Assembly (NCBI GenBank): GCA_022605425.2 | Contig: JAKIMF020000004.1 | Span: forward strand, 307,501 to 371,500 | DNA length: 64,000 bases | Direction of reading: 5' to 3' | Source: Hamiltosporidium tvaerminnensis | Lineage: Eukaryota > Microsporidia > Dubosqiidae | In this document: positions 41,989 to 51,081 of the stretch, piece after piece | Layout of the letters: every line of letters starts with the position of its first letter | Position numbering within the stretch: position 1 is the stretch's first letter | The notes under the pieces: model-generated | What the model was told of the DNA's origin: nothing | Databases searched by the model: none | Seen by the model: only the letters and a program-made list of their open reading frames with translations | Translations under genes and position numbers: made by a program

Positions 41989-43875
41989 ATGGGTAGAAAG
42001 AAAAATGTTAGCAGCGAAATATCGAATAATACCAAAATAAAAGCTGCAAACGACGCTGATGAGGTGAAAAAGAGTGATAGTGAGATACAAAAATGTAAGC
42101 TACACCCACCGGCGATTCCCCTACCTTCCTCCTCCTACACAACAATAACACCTCCACCACCAAGCCAAACATGCAGTAAAATGCAAAATAGTGGGCTTGA
42201 CACCTTACCTTCGCCTAATGCACCAGTTCCCTCTTCGGTTGAAGTCTCTGCGTGCGAGCCATCGTACGACATGACAAGCCCCTGTACTCTAGCTATTCCG
42301 GAAGGTAACAGGCTAATGGCATTGCGGACGATATTCGATTCCGTAACAGCCGACCCGAAGGAATGGCCTCGAATTGTTTTTTTTGCAGTACAGACAAGGT
42401 TTGAAAGAATGCCAAGAAATGGCTGGACAGAGCTTCACAGGTACTATAATGAGAAATTCGGCTGCACTGAAACTCTCGAAGTGTTAAAAAAATTGGCACA
42501 AAGTGAGATGGGAAAGGATGTAAAATCAGAAGAGAATGGAGAGCGACGTAGAATCGCCACTTGTCTCGCTGATACATGCACCTTGACCGACACCACGGAG
42601 TACATAAACCTGAGAGATAAATTCTTGAGTAAAATCAAAGAAATCTCTGAGAACGAAATTGGAAAAGTAGTGGTCCGAACTAGAAAACATCCAAATGAAT
42701 TGGTTGATAGTAAAGTTCTGGATCTCATTAATCGAGTAGTCGGTGAATATGCAGGAGCTCATGTACCTGAGTCAATTACGGAAGCCGCGTATATCATGCA
42801 AGCTGCGCAGGTATGCTATGACGAGGCAACACGCAAAGAAAAGCCTAGATCCGCTTGGAAGGAAAACATAGAAAGTAAAATTTCTAAGTTAGTACTTTCC
42901 AAAGATCTTCTCGAGAAGGCTCGTAAGCAGGAAAAGCTCTCCACTTCGGAAACGAAGAGCCTTAAGAAAATCATGCGAGAGTTTAATTTAAACTTGAGCA
43001 GCGTAACTGATCTTTCTGAGGCTTTAGTTAAGAAGAATGAGTCTTTGAATGTTTACGAGAAAAAAATTACGATGCATGAAAGTAGGAAGCAATTCCGAAA
43101 AGAGAATCGTATGTTTGAGCTTTTCCGAGGTCGATTTTATCGTGGGTTATCTGAGCGTGTGGAATCCGAGCATGTGGTTAGCCGTGATGAAATTGTGAGT
43201 TTTTGGTCTACAATGTGGAACAAAAATGATGACACAGTCACGTACGATGATTATTTGATTCCATTTGTATCAGATAATCATCCGACCACGTTTCCTTCAC
43301 TTGATGAATTTGTGAATATCATTAATTGGCTCCCTAATTGGAAAGCTGCTGGAATTGATGGTATTTACAATTTTTTCATTAAGAAACTTACAACTCTTCA
43401 CAAATATCTTTATGATATTGTGAAAGTTATATGTTTAGAAGGAACACCTCAAGCTGATTGGTTTTACTGCGGGCTTACGTATTTGATACCGAAAGGAATT
43501 CCACGAAGAGGCTCTGACTACAGGCCAATCACTTGTATGTCCAACCTCTATAAGTTAACGACAAAGTGTGTAACGAAAGTCGTTCAACTTGAAGTGGAAA
43601 GGCGAGGGTTGCTTGCAGAGAACCAACTAGGGGCGGTAAGAGGTGTGCAGGGAGCGAAAGAGCAGGCTCTACTGAATATTGCCTTAAATAAAGAGTATGG
43701 AAATAATCTTAAGGCAACATGGATTGATGTTAAAAAAGCTTATGATTCAATAGATCATGCTTATTTAACTCAATGCATTGAAAACCTTAATTTACCTGAT
43801 TGGATCCTGAAATTTATTAAGGTAATTATATCAAAATGGAAAATTGATATATCAGTAGGGCCTGAAAAATCATGA
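41989..43875 (+). CDS. RLE-type LINE polyprotein, N-terminal and RT part (interrupted by frameshift)
   Basis: The open 628 codons encode about half of the polyprotein. Residues 1-110 are Pro/Ser/Thr-rich, low-complexity, with no clear zinc finger. Residues 110-400 are charged and helical. From ~430 the reverse transcriptase fingers and palm appear: WKAAGIDGIYNFF, YLIPKGIPRRGSDYRPITCM, LLAENQLGAVRGVQGAKEQ and TWIDVKKAYDSIDH, whose first Asp is the palm catalytic residue. The frame stops at 43875 just before the motif that should read RGxxQGD. The FVDD catalytic box lies downstream at 44024-44035 in another frame. The ATG coincides with the element's 5' edge. It is a broken copy if the indels are real. 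Confidence 0.85.
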   Translation: MGRKKNVSSEISNNTKIKAANDADEVKKSDSEIQKCKLHPPAIPLPSSSYTTITPPPPSQTCSKMQNSGLDTLPSPNAPVPSSVEVSACEPSYDMTSPCTLAIPEGNRLMALRTIFDSVTADPKEWPRIVFFAVQTRFERMPRNGWTELHRYYNEKFGCTETLEVLKKLAQSEMGKDVKSEENGERRRIATCLADTCTLTDTTEYINLRDKFLSKIKEISENEIGKVVVRTRKHPNELVDSKVLDLINRVVGEYAGAHVPESITEAAYIMQAAQVCYDEATRKEKPRSAWKENIESKISKLVLSKDLLEKARKQEKLSTSETKSLKKIMREFNLNLSSVTDLSEALVKKNESLNVYEKKITMHESRKQFRKENRMFELFRGRFYRGLSERVESEHVVSRDEIVSFWSTMWNKNDDTVTYDDYLIPFVSDNHPTTFPSLDEFVNIINWLPNWKAAGIDGIYNFFIKKLTTLHKYLYDIVKVICLEGTPQADWFYCGLTYLIPKGIPRRGSDYRPITCMSNLYKLTTKCVTKVVQLEVERRGLLAENQLGAVRGVQGAKEQALLNIALNKEYGNNLKATWIDVKKAYDSIDHAYLTQCIENLNLPDWILKFIKVIISKWKIDISVGPEKS

Positions 43876-45728
43876 GCAAGAGATTGATAGAGGGATCCTG
43901 AAGGAGATAGTCTGTCACCTTTGTTATTTGTGTTTGTATGGATCCATTAGCCGAAAGCTTAATGAAAATACCAAAGTGACAGTACAAACAGATGCAGAAT
44001 CCCATTCTACTAATCATCTCTTGTTTGTTGATGATCTTAAGCTCCTTGCAAAAGACAGCTCCACATTGAGTGCTATGACAGGCGAGGCAAGGAATTTTTA
44101 GAGGTGATTGGCTTAGAGATTAACAAAGAGAAGTCAGCCACAAATGATACGTGTTGTGAAGATACTGCTACTCTTCTAGAAGGTGTTAGTGTTTACAAAT
44201 ATTTAGGAATAATAGAAGATAGCAGAGGAATCCCAACACGTAGCTCATTTGAAGAAGTACAGAGCAAACTTATATCAAGAGTTGAAAGACTTTGTCACAC
44301 TAGATTAAATGCAAAATTTATTTTCTGCAATCAATCAACATGGATATCGTTAATCAACTACCACATAGGAGTACTTCGACTTGAACCGGCTGACTTCTCT
44401 AAGTTAGATGATGCAGTGCGTGCGGTGTTGGTTAAAAATAAGATACATCTCCGCCCAGGATGTAAGAGCGGTTGTATCTTCCTAGAACAGAACTTGGAAG
44501 AGGCCTACATAGTGTTGGTTGCGAAGCGAACATATGCTTCTGCAACTCTTGGATTGTCTGGAAAAAAGTAAAGAAATATCAACTAGACGAGCAGCAATCC
44601 TCAAGGTGGAGAATAATAATAAAACCCATCTTGCACTAATAAAAGGCTTCTTAAAGTAAGTACAGGTTGGCAGAAGAAGTCACTAAGAAAAGTTTGAAGA
44701 AGCTCAACTTGCAAAACTATATAACGAAATAGAAAAACGAAAACTCCATTCAAGTTATATAATGCAAGGAAAAATGGCTTGTGAGTGTTAGTGACTCTTC
44801 AAGATGGCTAAGAGAGGAAATATTAGGCCACGAAATGAAGCTGTGTTCTGCTATATCCAGGATAGAAATGTATTCTGGGAGCAGATGGTGTGTGTCAACA
44901 TTGCGGGAAGTCTGGTAAGACTGTGGATCATCTAGCAACTAGATGTGAAAAATGCTAGGCCATGATTACACTAGACGGCATAATGAAGTGGTTAGATGCC
45001 TACACCTTCTCCTTCTAAATAGATATAAGTTTAAGTCTTCAAACGAATAAGGAGCCACTCAGTTCAAGAAATTCTTGATAATGAGTATGCAGAGATAAGA
45101 GTGGACACCAGAATTAAAACTGATGTTAAAATTCGGAATAACAGACCAGACATATTTATTTTAGATAAGAAGAAGAATAAGATAACACTCATTGAAGTAG
45201 GAATCACTTCCCAAGATTCACTTCAAATAGTTGAAACTGAAAAAACTTAGGAAGTATGACCTGCTAGCCAATGAGTTGGATTTTATTTATAGGTGTAGTG
45301 TTGAGATAATCCCTTATGTGATGACCTGGGACGGTATTGTGACAAAATACCATAAATCTCATCTTAAAAGACTAGAAATACCCATGAATGTAGAAGCATA
45401 CATTCAGTCTATAGTACTTAAAAAGACAGTCGAAACTATTTCCTTTGATCGACGAAGAGGACTTGAGTCAGGACTAAATGCCGAAGAGAGCTGGGAGAGA
45501 GCGTCAATGGGTGTTATTATGAGATCAGAGATGCATGAGGAACCAATACCCCCTTTAAAAGAAGCGAAAACAGAGGAAGATGGTGCCAAAAATTTTAAAC
45601 CAAAATATAAAGCCCCCTTTATTTTACAAGGAGGAACCACTTTAGAGGAACCGACCAATAACATAAATGAAGAGTCGGATTTGGAAGAAGAGACAAAAGT
45701 GGTTAAAGAGGTAGAAGAAAACATGTAA
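43876..45728 (+). pseudogene. RLE-type LINE polyprotein, C-terminal part, multiply frameshifted
   Basis: Successive frames carry the FVDD box (44024-44035), EINKEKSATNDTCCEDTATL (from ~44113), the CCHC knuckle (~44890-44945), the endonuclease NRPD (~45140) and the Glu-rich end. Compared with the copy at 53321-54421, the 44690-45050 stretch shows about seven single-base losses, mostly in A or G runs, but only about one substitution. The breaks look like homopolymer indels, not ordinary decay. Confidence 0.85.
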
Positions 45729-45772
45729 AAAATGGTAAAAAATATTTTAACCCAGAATTTTATTAAATAAAA

Positions 45773-45786
45773 ATATTAGAAAGAAA
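45773..45786. repeat. Target-site duplication, right copy (LINE at 41989)
   Basis: ATATTAGAAAGAAA is identical to 41975-41988. Confidence 0.92.
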
Positions 45787-46002
45787 GATAAATAAATGTG
45801 TAAAATTAAGTTTTTTTCAAAAAAAAATATATTTATTTAAATATTCATCTGTATTAAATTTTTATGAAAATAATATTTTAAATATTTTGATTAAATGCTT
45901 TATCGTTTAAGTCCCTTTTTTAATTTTATTTCTGATAAAAATGTAAAATAATATTAAAATATTTTAAAATCTGATTTGTTTCTAACTTCTTTATATTTAC
46001 TT

Positions 46003-46050
46003 ACTCCGCGGCGCTACAGCCCTTTAATAACGCTGGTCTACTTTATCTCC
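46003..46050 (-). mobile_element. SINE-like element, tiny 3' fragment
   Basis: CGGCGCTACAGCCCTTTAAT followed by GCTGGTCTACTTTATCTCC resembles the antisense 3' end of copies 1 and 4 (CGGCACTACAACCGTGCACG, then GGCCTATCTCAG). Only ~50 bp remain, upstream of MscS channel 2. Confidence 0.4.
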
Positions 46051-46179
46051 TTTATAGCTCTTAATAAAAGTAAATTTAATTATAAAAAATAGAATTCAAA
46101 TAAAATTTTTAAAAATTTAAAGATAATTTTTATGGTTTAAATAATGGGTTTTATTTATTTAAATCTATAAATTTAAGCA

Positions 46180-46183
46180 CCCC
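46180..46183 (+). promoter_or_regulatory. CCCC start-proximal motif of MscS channel gene 2
   Basis: AGCACCCCACATATAAGAATG places CCCC 10 bases before the ATG at 46194. Confidence 0.5.
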
Positions 46184-46193
46184 ACATATAAGA

Positions 46194-48149
46194 ATGACCA
46201 CAAATCCATTCGACATGGAAACACCGCCACATCTTCATACAGTCGAAGAAAGAAATCAAGCACCATTTAACATGTCATTCTGTGACAATGAAGTGTCCAG
46301 TGATGCATCTTCAGAAAAAAAGATTTTTCCAATCCATGAACCATTTCTCACAAAAACCAAAGAATTTCTGTTGAATTTAAATTCCATAAAATATCTAAAA
46401 ATATTAATTCTAGCGGTTATATTTTTAATAGGATTTTTTTTCAGTGGAAATAGGAAAGTTTCTATAAAAACTGATTCACCCTCAGAAAATCTAAAACTTA
46501 GCACTGTCTTATTTTTTCTATTTAAGACCACAATATCACATGTATTTATATCTTTTGTAATATCTACTACCAGTTTATATTTATTACAGAAAATAGACAA
46601 CAGTACCACAATTTTTTATACTCATGAAATTTCCAACCACATATCTTTACTTATAATTTTGATTTCCATAAATGCGTATTTTTTTATTTCAGATAAGAAT
46701 TTCTATTTAGAAAATAAATACGGTATTGATATTAATTTAAGAGACATGATTAGTATATCAATTATATCCGTTATACTTTTTACTACTAAAAGAATCGTTG
46801 TAAAAAGTATTTCTCACAATTTTAATTATAGTAATTTTATTGATAGAATTAAGAGAGTATTGCTTTTTGAATATTTTATTAATTTAATAGAAAATTCGGT
46901 AAAGAAACCAAAAAATAGGTTGAATAATTCTAGAAGATCAAGTTTTTTAAAAAATTTGTCATTTTTAATTTTTAAAAAAGTACATTTCAGTTCAAAATTA
47001 CTTTTTGAGTCTAAAGCTATTGAAGACAATATTTATATTAAACGAGCGATACTAAAAGATTTTCAAAGTACGAGAGCACCAAAATTTTTTATGTCTGATG
47101 GAGACAAATTGGATTCTAAAGCTAAGACATATGCATCTAAACGTGAAAATAAAATAAATATATGTCTCGAACAAAGAAATCATCTTTCGATCAACGACTT
47201 GTCAAAATATTTTAAAGATAAGAAACATTATGATCGTTTTTTACAAATCATTCAACTTCCTGGTGAAACAAAAATAAAAAATATTTCTTTAAAGCCTATT
47301 TTAGAAACTCTGTATAAAGAAAGATACATTTTAAGAAAAAGTCTTTTTCAAATGAGTGCAGCACTTGGTAGAGTAAATATGGTTTTAAACGCTCTAATAA
47401 TTATATTTACATTTGCTATGGTATTTGTAAAAACGAGTGGTAAAACAGAAACAGTTATCAGTGTATTAAGTGCTATGTTTGGTACTGGATTTGTATTTCA
47501 ATCAAGTGTCAAAAATGCTATAGATAGTCTAATATTTCTATTTTGTATTCATCCTTTTGATATCGGAGATAGAGTGATAATAGAATTGGACAAAATATTA
47601 GAAAATTTAGTTGTAACAGAATTAAACGTTTTCAGTACAGTTTTTCATAGATGGGATGGTACATTGATTTATGTACCGAATAGTGTGTTATGTGAGAAAA
47701 GTATAAGTAATATCAGAAGAAGTGGTGTCATAGCAGAAACACACCTCGTAACAATTAGTTACGACACACCAGAACACAAAATAAAAAACTTTAAATCCAT
47801 AATAAGAAATTTTCTACGTTTAAATCAAGATAATTACAACGAATATTTTATGTTAAATTTTGATACTTTAGAAAATACAAATAAATTGAATCTAAAAGTT
47901 TACATGCAATATAAAAGTAATTATCAAAATTACGAAGTGTATTTGACACGGAGAAGTAAATTTATAGCTTTGATTGTAAATGCTTTAAGATATTTAAAAA
48001 TAGAATATAAATTACCAAGACAGCCAGTTTTATTAGAAAATATAGATAATCTTAATAATGTACAGATAGATAGAAGACTTATAAAGGATATAAGAAATGC
48101 TGATGGTAATGCTACAGATTTGGTAAATAATGAACCTTCTAATGAATAA
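46194..48149 (+). CDS. MscS-family mechanosensitive ion channel, fungal type (paralogue 2)
   Basis: This is a tension-gated membrane channel, 651 residues, paralogous to the product at 9128. A hydrophilic N-terminus of ~65 residues leads to several hydrophobic segments (for example IKYLKILILAVIFLIGFFFS near 65 and two more up to ~205). A charged middle follows. Next come a helix near 395-415 (VLNALIIIFTFAMVFV) and the pore helix VISVLSAMFGTGFVFQSSVK near 422-441. The MscS beta domain has FCIHPFDIGDRVIIE near 450, then FHRWDGTLIYVPNS and SISNIRRSG. The ALxF..G-FV pattern of the pore helix is better preserved than in paralogue 1, and the acidic repeat insert is absent. CCCC precedes the start. 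The family is secure; location and gating are unknown. Confidence 0.93.
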   Translation: MTTNPFDMETPPHLHTVEERNQAPFNMSFCDNEVSSDASSEKKIFPIHEPFLTKTKEFLLNLNSIKYLKILILAVIFLIGFFFSGNRKVSIKTDSPSENLKLSTVLFFLFKTTISHVFISFVISTTSLYLLQKIDNSTTIFYTHEISNHISLLIILISINAYFFISDKNFYLENKYGIDINLRDMISISIISVILFTTKRIVVKSISHNFNYSNFIDRIKRVLLFEYFINLIENSVKKPKNRLNNSRRSSFLKNLSFLIFKKVHFSSKLLFESKAIEDNIYIKRAILKDFQSTRAPKFFMSDGDKLDSKAKTYASKRENKINICLEQRNHLSINDLSKYFKDKKHYDRFLQIIQLPGETKIKNISLKPILETLYKERYILRKSLFQMSAALGRVNMVLNALIIIFTFAMVFVKTSGKTETVISVLSAMFGTGFVFQSSVKNAIDSLIFLFCIHPFDIGDRVIIELDKILENLVVTELNVFSTVFHRWDGTLIYVPNSVLCEKSISNIRRSGVIAETHLVTISYDTPEHKIKNFKSIIRNFLRLNQDNYNEYFMLNFDTLENTNKLNLKVYMQYKSNYQNYEVYLTRRSKFIALIVNALRYLKIEYKLPRQPVLLENIDNLNNVQIDRRLIKDIRNADGNATDLVNNEPSNE

Positions 48150-48207
48150 AAATAATAACAGATAAGTATTCTTTGTAAGTAAATTTATAGTTTTTTAAAT
48201 ATATTTC

Positions 48208-48553
48208 TTAGTATTTTATATGTTTAAATAATCTTATTAGTTAATTTATTAGTAATAGAGTGTATAATTATATTTATTTCTAAGTATTTTATATGTTTAA
48301 ATAATCTTATTTTAATTTATTTAATATTCAATTTTAAGATTTTTTTAAATCATATTTGATGGAATTAAGAGTTTGATTTTTTTAAATAATCTTATTTTAA
48401 TTTATTTAATATTCAATTTTAAGATTTTTTTAAATCATATTTGATGGAATTAAGAGTTTGATTTTTTTAAATAATCTTATTTTAATTTATTTAATATTCA
48501 ATTTTAAGATTTTTTTAAATCATATTTGATGGAATTAAGAGTTTGATTTTTTT
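48208..48553. repeat. Minisatellite, 85-bp unit, 3 copies, plus a 31-bp direct repeat
   Basis: ATAATCTTATTTTAATTTAT starts at 48301, 48386 and 48471, exactly 85 bp apart and nearly identical. Just before the array, TAGTATTTTATATG and TTTAAATAATCTTATT form a ~31-bp block that occurs at ~48208 and again at ~48280. It is located directly behind MscS channel 2. Confidence 0.92.
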
Positions 48554-49565
48554 ATTTAAGAAATAATGAGAAGTTAATATTTGCTATTTTTTAAATTTAA
48601 AAACGTTTTATTTGGTCAAATGTATTTGTTTTTATAAATTATTAGATTCATTTTTGTTTCTATTTATTGTTTAAAAGTTTAAAACGTGTTTTTTTATTAA
48701 AATATAAATATATATATGATTTTGAAAAAAAAATTAAAGTGATGTAAGATTTAAAATTTGATTAATTTGGCTTTTTTGAATTTATATGGAATATAAATTA
48801 TTTTATCAGAATAAATTTGTTGATCTGTTTTAATTTTATGTACAAATATTATTTAAAAATAATATGTAAAGTTTGAAAAGTATAAAAAATTTGTTTATTG
48901 CGTTCTTTTAATACCAATTGTTGAATAAATCCGTATTATTTTATTAAAGGTATGTAAGAAGTGTTTTTTTTAATATTATTGATTGTAAATTTATATTTAT
49001 GATAAATTGCATTTTCTTTTAATTTTAATATTTTTTTAAGCATATGTATTTTATAAGAAATATTCTTTTTTTGGTATTTTATTTAATTTAATTATGGGTT
49101 AAAATAGTTTTACGATTTATATGCACTTTTTTTTGTTATATAAAACTTATATTTAATTAAATTAAAAATTGTTGATTTTTGATACATAAATGTGTATAAA
49201 ATGTTCTTTGATAATTAATATTATATTATATTATTTAATCAGAAAGTGATTATATCTGCAAACTAATTGTAAAATATAAAAAATCAATTAAATTAAAGCA
49301 TATTTATAAAAGACTTGGTTCTTTCTCACAAGAATTTATTTAAAAAATATATAATTTTTAATGATATCAAAATGCTAACTCTTAATACTTTAATTAATTT
49401 TTTTAGATTTAGAGATTAAGAATAGTTAATTTATAAAATATTAAGAAAAAATGGACAATATATAATTGTATAGATTAGAAATTTTTTACTAATAATATTA
49501 TTCAAACATAATTTAGTCAATAGAAAAAATTAAAATTTTCGTTACTTTTTATTAAATATAACTTT
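48554..49565. other. AT-rich intergenic stretch
   Basis: I see no gene, RNA or recognised repeat. Confidence 0.45.
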
Positions 49566-49695
49566 AATTTAATAAAATTCTGAGTTATAACTTTTTCTTC
49601 ATCCTCCTTTACCACTAGTGTCTCTTCTTCTAAATCCGATTCTTCACTTATATTTATGGCCGATTCCTCAAATATGGTTCCTCCTTTTAAAACTT
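49566..49695 (-). mobile_element. RLE-type LINE, extreme 5'-truncation (3' end only)
   Basis: TTTAATAAAATTCTGAGTTA and TGTCTCTTCTTCTAAATCCG match the antisense 3' end and Glu-rich tail coding DNA of the copy at 53321. Only ~130 bp were inserted, ending ~150 bp before the SUA5 start. Confidence 0.75.
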
Positions 49696-49819
49696 TTCAA
49701 TGTAAAAATACTTAATAAGATAAACTCCAACGTTCAGAATATTATTAAATATTTTAATACAATAACCGTCACTCTTGATAATTTATAAAGGAAAAAAACA
49801 ATTTTTAAATAAAAATTTA

Positions 49820-49822
49820 CCC
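49820..49822 (+). promoter_or_regulatory. CCC start-proximal motif of SUA5
   Basis: ATTTACCCACAGAAATATAA places CCC 20 bases before the ATG at 49843. Confidence 0.45.
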
Positions 49823-49842
49823 ACAGAAATATAAAGAAAAAA

Positions 49843-51081
49843 ATGAACACAAAAATAATTCATAAAAAAAATTACGATTTTTCAAAAACAAAAGAGTATT
49901 TCAAAGATGTAGTAATTCTTCCAACCGAAACAGTGTATGGAATAGCAGCAGATATATATAACATAAATGCAATACAAAGAATTTATGAAGTAAAAAACAG
50001 ACCACACGATAATCCGTTAATTGTTCATATTTCGTCATTAAAAATGCTTGATTCACTTATTGAAGGACCGATCAATATTTTTAATAGCAAATTGATTGAA
50101 AAATACTGGCCCGGTCCTCTTACACTTATATTTGAAGCAAAAAAAACTTTATCTCATATTTTAACTAACAATTTGAGTACTGTTGCTATTAGAATGCCGG
50201 ATTGTGAGTTTACTTTAAATGTCATTGAACATCTTGGACATCCTATAGTTATGCCATCTGCTAATCTTAGTGGAAGACCAAGTACTACCTCTGCCAGTCA
50301 TGTTTTTGATGACTTAAACGGTAAAGTACCACTTATTATTGATGGAGATGAGTGTCTTCTCGGTATAGAATCTACGGTTGTAAACTGTCTATCTCATGTT
50401 CCTACAATTCTTAGACCAGGTAGTATAACATATGAAGAAATATGTAATACATTACAACACAAAGTAGAAATATGTACTTCCTTGAAAAACAAACCACAAC
50501 AAATTTTACCAAACATTTCAAATAATCATTCAATAACCACTAATGAGTCAGAAAATACCGAAAATAGATTGAATATTGAATTCGAAAATAAAGATTCTTC
50601 CGCTTATCTTTCTCCTGGTATGAAATATAAACATTATTCCCCCGAAAAACCGTTATATTTAATTAAACAAAATGGAAATTTGATAAATGAAATAATTATT
50701 TCTAAAGTAAAAGAAAATAAAAATATTATTGGTTGCATTGTGAATACAATGAATGTATTTACAAAGCAAACGTTAGAAACCTTTAAATTAATCGAGATTG
50801 ATGATGAAGAATATCATAAAAAAATTTATAATGAAGAGATAAGAAATAATATATTACATGAAGAAAATATGGAAGAAATTAAGTGTAATAAGTCAGAAAG
50901 TCCTGTTATTTATGTTTTTTGCTATAAAAATGATAAAAAATTATTTGCAGAAAAACTTTTTAAATATTTAAGATTTTATGACAAAATGTGTGATTGTATT
51001 ATCGCTATCGGTACTGAATATACAGAGGAAGGGTTGGCTGTTATGGATAGATTGGAAAAGGCATCGACAGAGATATTTTAA
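49843..51081 (+). CDS. SUA5: Threonylcarbamoyl-AMP synthase (Sua5/YrdC family)
   Basis: This enzyme makes threonylcarbamoyl-AMP from threonine, bicarbonate and ATP, the first step of the t6A modification at position 37 of ANN-decoding tRNAs. The product is 412 residues, close to yeast Sua5 (426). The YrdC domain covers ~1-205: LPTETVYGIAADIY near 26-39, KNRPHDNPLIVHI near 54-66, WPGPLTLI near 90, PSANLSGRPSTT near 146, GIESTVVNC near 173 and ILRPGSI near 188. An Asn/Ser-rich linker is followed by the C-terminal Sua5 domain from ~250 (SAYLSPGMKYKHYSP) to the end (GTEYTEEGLAVMDRLEKAS). The two-domain form is the eukaryotic/archaeal Sua5 type, not bacterial YrdC alone. A LINE fragment sits in its upstream region. 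Confidence 0.95.
   Translation: MNTKIIHKKNYDFSKTKEYFKDVVILPTETVYGIAADIYNINAIQRIYEVKNRPHDNPLIVHISSLKMLDSLIEGPINIFNSKLIEKYWPGPLTLIFEAKKTLSHILTNNLSTVAIRMPDCEFTLNVIEHLGHPIVMPSANLSGRPSTTSASHVFDDLNGKVPLIIDGDECLLGIESTVVNCLSHVPTILRPGSITYEEICNTLQHKVEICTSLKNKPQQILPNISNNHSITTNESENTENRLNIEFENKDSSAYLSPGMKYKHYSPEKPLYLIKQNGNLINEIIISKVKENKNIIGCIVNTMNVFTKQTLETFKLIEIDDEEYHKKIYNEEIRNNILHEENMEEIKCNKSESPVIYVFCYKNDKKLFAEKLFKYLRFYDKMCDCIIAIGTEYTEEGLAVMDRLEKASTEIF

Larger units (their letters stand above)
41989..45772 (+). mobile_element. RLE-type LINE, apparently full-length, frameshifted
   Basis: This 3.78-kb element is bounded by a perfect 14-bp target-site duplication. It starts at the ATG of its own coding region and ends at AACCCAGAATTTTATTAAATAAAA without a poly(A) tail. 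In order it encodes a Pro/Ser/Thr-rich N-terminus, a helical region, reverse transcriptase, CCHC knuckle and restriction-like endonuclease. That is the single-ORF layout of R2/R4-type elements. The total coding length, about 1250 codons, is close to R2. The frame is broken after 43875 by several one-base indels. Other copies here are 5'-truncated or decayed versions. Dispersed AT-rich targets argue against rDNA specificity. Confidence 0.9.

Noticed and set aside
45404-45724. A 106-codon antisense ORF in the LINE 3' region, seen again at 53367-53687.
   Set aside because: It is the mirror of the Glu/Asp-rich sense frame, whose codons read as Ser/Phe/Leu on the other strand. It persists only because the sense frame is conserved.
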